Source: Jacaranda mimosifolia
Taxonomy: Eukaryota > Streptophyta > Magnoliopsida > Lamiales > Bignoniaceae
Direction of reading: 5' to 3'
Assembly: GCA_018894105.1 (NCBI GenBank)
Contig: CM032126.1
Coordinates: forward strand, 10,939,001 to 11,003,000
DNA: 64,000 nucleotides
Numbering within the stretch: the first letter of the stretch is position 1; the number at the start of each line of letters is the position of its first letter. Both the position numbers and the translations under genes were made by a program. Positions 59,161 to 64,000 of this stretch are shown here, in pieces. The notes under the pieces are model-generated. The model had not been told where the DNA came from. It worked only from the letters and a program-made list of their open reading frames with translations, and ran no database searches.

Positions 59161-60581
59161 TGACAGCTGAAAAATCTCATCTAAAGAATGACCCTTAGAG
59201 ATAATTTAATTCATCAAGACTTGCAAAGCACACACTTGAGGCATACAAGCTATCAGCTTCCATCTTGAAATTAAATAACTTATTAGGATTTTTTATTTCT
59301 GGCATCCTCATTTGAGAGTTCGAGTTTGTTAGAAAGATCATTTATAGATTATTTGTGAACTTGGCCTGATAGATATCATATAATAAATTGGATAGCCCAT
59401 AGAGTATGTACACTTTGAACATGAAATCATTTTGCTCCAATTTTCTAGCTGCCTTCAAGTAAAGTTTGTCTTAGTACAACATCATCATTTGATGTTCTAA
59501 CAGTGCTTTGTAGTCGTGATTCTAATAGTTGTTCCAATTGCTATACCAGCAGTTGTTTCATTAGGAGTTGAAGGTCATCAAGAACTTTCAGCTTCTCTTG
59601 GGTCGCACATATATAGGCAATCTTCAATGCTGATTGGAAAAAGTATATCTTGCTGCCTAGCTAGTATCTAGGTGAAAACTAAACAATTGCAATTTTCACA
59701 ACTTCATTGGCAGCAGACAACTTAGCTGTTATATTTTCCATTATGAAATACTTTCTTAATTAAGTTTGTTAAAATTGAGAATTAAATATGCAACAGCCTG
59801 AGTCAAACGAGGATGCTATGTCCTCAAAATAATATTTACCCTTCGGTATTGCACTCTATTATATTAAATACATCTCATAAGTATTTTTAATTGCAAATAA
59901 TAGATCCATAGTTAGACAAAATTATTATTATATATGCATAGAGAGAATATTCCAAAATTAAGTAACTAAAACCAAAAGACAATCTAGATTTATATAGGCC
60001 TTATCTCAAATAGTCATAGCTACTCTCTCATAGTTACATGACTGGTTTAACAACCACAACACTTGGACAAATATAGCTTTTGGAAAAGTAATAAAAGTTC
60101 AAAATTTAATCTTTTCAACCAATGTGACTTTGTGAAAAATTGCACTTATTTGATTAAACTCAAGTAGAGATTAAGATTTAAATAAAATTCTATCTAAATT
60201 TTTTTCGCAAACTCTGGGTCTCTCAGTCTCCTAGCTAGCAACAATGTGTAAGTGCAAAGTGCAAAATTCTCCGCCATTGCGGGTATGGGTGGTGCATCAC
60301 ACTACGAGTTCTTTCACATGTTGGGTTGCCAGAATAAATTGCTAGACATATTTCTATATCTAAATCCATTTAAGACTTTCACATTTTCTTGTAAAAAATA
60401 AAAATAAATAAAAAAATGCTTCCTTTATTTAATTACCACAAATTCTCAAATTTAAAATTCTATTAACTTTCTAATCCTTTAACCAAATAACATGAGACTT
60501 GAAGCATTTTCACTTTCGTACATACACCTCGATCCAAGCATCAAAAGTTTCATGGTTGTGTATGGTGAACTTGTTTGTGAA
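59161..60581. other. Intergenic stretch
   Basis: No recognisable gene, RNA or repeat. Some - strand stretches (about 59450-59640) look faintly protein-like but contain stops and match no family I know. Confidence 0.5.
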
Positions 60582-61289
60582 TGTTAGAATTAATTAGGAC
60601 TTCTAGATAGTATGTTAATTGGAGAAGAGATGGGAATTCTTTCGGGATCTCAATCCCACATTGAAAAAATAAGAAAAAGAGAGTTCCTTTATTAGGTGAA
60701 TCTCTTGTTAAGCTTTTAGATTATTTTAAGATTTTTGGAGAGTGTCCAAGTGCATGGAATTTATATATATATGTATATAGTGGTTAAATATTATATATTT
60801 AAAATCAAGACTTAGCACTTACCACTTTGCACATGCACGATGCGACGTGGATTAAATTCAAAATTTAATTAAACACATAGTTTATTTAATCATTTAAATT
60901 ACATTTTTAATTAGAAACAATGTGATTGTTAGGAAAAAGACAAGACTTTTAAAATCAATGCTTGTTCAAACTAATAGCCATAATTGTTGTGAACGGTTGT
61001 TGCAACCTTATATTATGTATTTTAAAAGCAAAAGCATTATTACTCTCCAGCAAAAAGATATTCTCATACTCTTTCAATTATTCTCAACATCAATATAAAT
61101 TCTTAAGTAGGAATTTTAGAATGCTAACTGCGATTCCTTGTGTGCTTTAATTGCCATAGTCTATGTAGCACAAATAGTAGGGGCAATTATCACCTTAAGG
61201 ATAGTGTATTGATTTTCTACATACAATTAAGCACATTAGACTTCCAACTTTTCAATTTCTAGCAATATTAAGGTGATAATTTTGAGAAG

Positions 61290-62130
61290 ATGGAAGGAAG
61301 GACAGAAAGTTCATTTCAAGTGGTGGATCAGAATTTGGTAAAATTGGATTAGTTTGATGGGACGAAATTCAAGTGATGGAAGAATAAATTGACATTCATG
61401 CTTATTGCATTGAAGATTGCCTATTTGTTTTGGACCCAAATTTGAAAGATCTTCTAGGACCACAGGATAATGATTCGGAGGCATTCAAAGCTGAAAGAAA
61501 GAAAAGGCAGGATGATGAAGTGCTGTGTCGAGGTCACATCCTCAACACACTGTCTGATCGCTTGTATGACCTCTTCATTAACGTTCAGTCACCAAAAGAA
61601 ATTTGGAATACGCTGGAATCCAAGTATAGCTGAAAAACAAGAAGTAGATAAGTTCTTAATTATGAAATTCTTTGAATTTAAGATGGTTGATAACGTGTCT
61701 ATTGTGGATCAAGTGCATGATTTTTCTATCTTAATATCAAAATTAAAAGAATTGAAAGTTGAGATTTCTGAATCATTACAAGTGGGGGTGCTATAGTAGC
61801 AAAATTACCCCCTAGTTGGAATGATTACAGAAAGAAAATGCTTCACACAACTGAAGATTTTACTTTGAAATAGTTTGAAAAGCATTTAATGATCAAGGTG
61901 GACACTCGAAATTTGTAGAGAAAGCTTGCTGAAACTTTCTCCAAGGTGAACTATGTGGATGAAAAGAAACCTAGTTTGGGGGGGAATGAAATCTGGAGAA
62001 GACATGCCTAAAGGAAAGAAAAGGAATTTCCAGGAGACTGTTGGTACTAAAACAAAGAAATACAAGACCAATAAGTCGTGCTATGATTGCGGGAAGAAAG
62101 ACCATCTTAAACGTGATTGTCGCTATAGAA
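61290..62130 (+). pseudogene. Copia gag (relic)
   Basis: The start ATG at 61290 gives MEGRTESSFQVVDQNLVKLD then a stop. Downstream, DPNLKDLLGPQDNDSEAFKA, RGHILNTLSDRLYDLF and SPKEIWNTLESKYS are copia gag motifs, followed in another frame by FKMVDNVSIVDQVHDFSILI and a CX2CX4HX4C knuckle (CYDCGKKDHLKRDC). Stops and a frameshift near 61630 break it. Confidence 0.85.
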
Positions 62131-63043
62131 AAAAGCAGAGGACAGAAAATGCCAATAGTGCAAATATGGTTGATACAGAGAATGTCATTGTTGCCATGAT
62201 TTTTGATTTGCACATTGGTATGATCATTGAATTGAACATTGCTGCTTCGACAAAGCTTCCAATTGGTGGTATGATTTTGGTGCTACTGTCCATCTGTGCA
62301 ATGACCAAGCATTTTTCAAGACATTAGAAAAGATTGACGAAGGGCAAGTAGTAATAATGGGAAATGAAAACACTGCTAATGTCCTTAGCAAGGGCACTAT
62401 TGAATTATCTTTCACTTCTGGAAAGAAATTAATATTAGTTAATGTTTTTTTTGTTCCCCAGATTAGGAAGAACCTTATATCCACAAATCTATTGTGTAAG
62501 AAAGGAATTAAGGCTGTTCTAGAGTCTGATAAGGTTGTATTTTCTAAGAGTGGTGCATTTGTTGGCAAAAGCTACTCTTGTAATGGCATGTTCAAATTAC
62601 GTGTTACTAATAAAATGAATGATTCAGCTTACTTTGCTGACTCTTTTTCTTTTAATTTATGGCATGGTGGATTGACACATATTAACTTTGGTTATATTAA
62701 GTATATGTCAAGGCGTGGTCTAATTTCTTGCAATGATACTAGCAGTGAAAAGTGTGAAATATGTATACAAGAAAAAATGACTAAGAAACCATTTTCTTCT
62801 GCTCGAAGATCTTTTGGCTTGTTAGAACTTATTCATTTCGACATATGTGAATTAAATGGAATTTTAACTAGAGAAGGAAACAAATATTTTGTCACTTTCA
62901 TTGATGATTACTCTAGATATACTTATGTTTATTTAATGAAAACAAAAGATCAAGCTTTTGACATGTTTATGCTCTATAAGGCTAAAGTAGAAAATAAAAA
63001 AAATAAAAATAAAAATAAAAATTTTAAGAAGTGATAGAGGAGG
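62131..63043 (+). pseudogene. Copia protease and integrase (relic, truncated)
   Basis: The protease site is just before 62300 (SATVHLCNDQAFF-like after a frame change). From 62357 a long open stretch reads NVFFVPQIRKNLISTNLLCK, LWHGGLTHINFGYI, C-x2-C (CEICIQEKMTKKPF), FDICELNG, then FVTFIDDYSRYTYVYLMKTK and KAKVEN. A run of AAATAAAAAT units then shifts the frame, and the following RSDRGG motif lies in another frame. Immediately after it the gypsy LTR starts. The histidines and cysteines of the integrase zinc site are mostly present, but H-x-G-H is replaced by H-G-G-L-T-H. Confidence 0.85.
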
Positions 63044-63448
63044 TGTGATGTGGAACTCCAAGGATATATTGATCTCGAAACCCCAAACACACAAATTGAT
63101 ATTGAGCGAACCCTAGAATAAAAACCCTCCTTATTGAATCCCTAGGATACCTGATCATAGAAACACAAATAATTGGGAAAATGAATCAGAAAATTGAATA
63201 AATACTAGCAGGAATTAGAACATTGAAAGAACTTATTCAATTTCTTGATGTTAGAAGCAAAGTTGTGGTTTTTCTTGAGAGAAAAACGCAGAAAATAATT
63301 CAAAATTCATCAAAATCTGCCATACATGTTTTTAAGAGAATATTTTTACTCTCCTTGCAAGCCCTAATTAAAATAAGATATAAACTAAGCCTACGGATAA
63401 TCATCCAAGCCTAAATCCAATTAGAAATAAAAGTTTGATTTGGTTACA
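63044..63448 (-). repeat. 3' LTR of Ty3/gypsy element
   Basis: About 405 bp bounded by TGT...ACA ends and the purine tract. The partner LTR is outside the window, so the length is not confirmed. Confidence 0.65.
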
Positions 63449-63486
63449 ACTTCTTCGTTTCTCAGTAAGTCCCACACGTTTAGGAC

Positions 63487-64000
63487 TTAGTTTTGCCTTC
63501 TTGGGCCTTTCCAAGCCTTATACACCAAGCATAAGGTAATGGGTTGCCCAACTTCATTCTTTTGGCTTCTTGACATGTTCTTCTCTTTCTTAGCCCATTC
63601 ATGATGCATCTCTTCAACAAATGACTTAGCCAAATTTGCAAAACCATCTTTCAGTCTCTTTGCTTTTGCTCTTGTGATAGGTCCCATTGGCAGGTTGCAA
63701 TCTCTATTTTGCCCTCTAATGCCGAAATAACCAACATTCCCTGTAGTGCCTCTAGTGCTTATATCAGTCCCTCCCTCCCGCGAAAGATTCGTCCTCGAAT
63801 CCTAATCCATATCAAAAGGAGAAAGATCAAAAACATTAAAAGTAGCTGAAACTTTATACTCACCTAGAATGTCGATCTTGTAAGCGTTATCATTAATCTT
63901 TTCCAGCACTTGGAATGGACCATCTCCTCTAGCATCAAGCTTGGATTTTCTTTAATTAGGAAACCTTTCCTTTCTCAAATGAACTTAAACCCAGTCACCA
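63487..64000 (-). pseudogene. Gypsy integrase C-terminal region (partial)
   Basis: On the - strand: RKSKLDARGDGPFQVLEKIN, DNAYKIDILGEYKVSATFNV, FDLSPFD, then MGPITRAKAKRLKDGF (63487-63687). This is the C-terminal tail of plant gypsy pol polyproteins (G-D-G-P-F-x-V-L-x-K-I-N-D-N-A-Y and the GPITRAxAK end). Two stops in the visible part suggest decay. Most of the polyprotein is beyond the right edge. Confidence 0.85.

Larger units (their letters stand above)
60582..63043 (+). mobile_element. Ty1/copia element, 5' half, cut by a gypsy element
   Basis: A probable 5' LTR starts TGTTAGAATTAATTAGG at 60582, but its end is not resolved. Gag, zinc knuckle, protease and integrase follow on the + strand and stop inside the integrase at 63043, where a gypsy LTR begins. 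The reverse transcriptase half is beyond the window. Several stops in gag show decay. Confidence 0.75.
63044..64000 (-). mobile_element. Ty3/gypsy element, 3' end, running off the window
   Basis: A likely 3' LTR (63044-63448) starts TGTGATG and ends GGTTACA on the + strand. A purine run on the - strand (GAGAAACGAAGAAG) adjoins its inner edge. To the right, a - strand frame gives the C-terminal part of a gypsy integrase. The rest is outside the window. Confidence 0.8.

Noticed and set aside
59450..59640. Faintly protein-like - strand stretch
   Set aside because: Contains stops and matches no family I can name; left as intergenic.

Overview
This window is plant nuclear DNA, most likely from a eudicot. 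It is AT-rich, has spliced genes with GT-AG introns, and is dominated by plant-type transposons: Ty3/gypsy, Ty1/copia, LINE, hAT, MULE, CACTA and MITEs. Only two genes look intact and both are on the + strand. There are no bacterial-style operons, no CRISPR array, and no rRNA or tRNA gene that I can support. The species cannot be fixed from the sequence alone.

Genes. OST5 (7198-11188, 4 coding exons, 78 codons) encodes the small two-helix subunit of the ER oligosaccharyltransferase (TMEM258/Ost5 family). MSI4/FVE (14002-23200, 15 coding exons, 493 codons) encodes the WD40 histone-binding protein of the autonomous flowering pathway and of chromatin complexes. They are about 2.8 kb apart. TAA/TTA-flanked MITE-like elements lie just upstream of OST5 and between the two genes. 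The two genes act in unrelated processes and share only location.

Layout. 1-4599: decayed Ty3/gypsy (Tat-like) element on the - strand, running off the left edge. 5012-6433: an element with long terminal inverted repeats between two direct repeats. 6551-7035: MITE. 7.2-11.2 kb: OST5. 11.7-13.6 kb: two MITEs. 14.0-23.2 kb: MSI4, with an 869-bp hAT deletion derivative in intron 9. 24.1-27.7 kb: degenerate short tandem repeats, a perfect 43-bp hairpin, and an LTR-like end followed by a primer-binding-like site. 28331-34550: complete but decayed Ty1/copia element on the - strand with a matching 5-bp target duplication. 34.6-36.5 kb: intergenic, with a possible broken gene 5' end. 36506-43823: hAT element with a CACTA element (36925-40779) nested in it. 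44-52.2 kb: LINE on the - strand, split by a gag-only Ty3/gypsy-like element (about 45709-51197). 52585-58151: MULE with 190-bp TIRs, a broken MuDR-type transposase and a GRF zinc-finger relic on the opposite strand, inserted in an LTR-like relic. 58.3-59.2 kb: more degenerate tandem repeats. 60.6-63.0 kb: Ty1/copia 5' half, cut at 63044 by a Ty3/gypsy element that runs off the right edge.

The most interesting relationship is that the small insertion in MSI4 intron 9 and the 36.5-43.8 kb hAT element are the same family. Both ends align, each has a different perfect 8-bp target duplication, and the intronic copy has lost the transposase. It stops 28-36 nt before the exon 10 splice acceptor. 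I found no clear new multi-gene system; the novelty lies in transposon structure and its effect on the two host genes.
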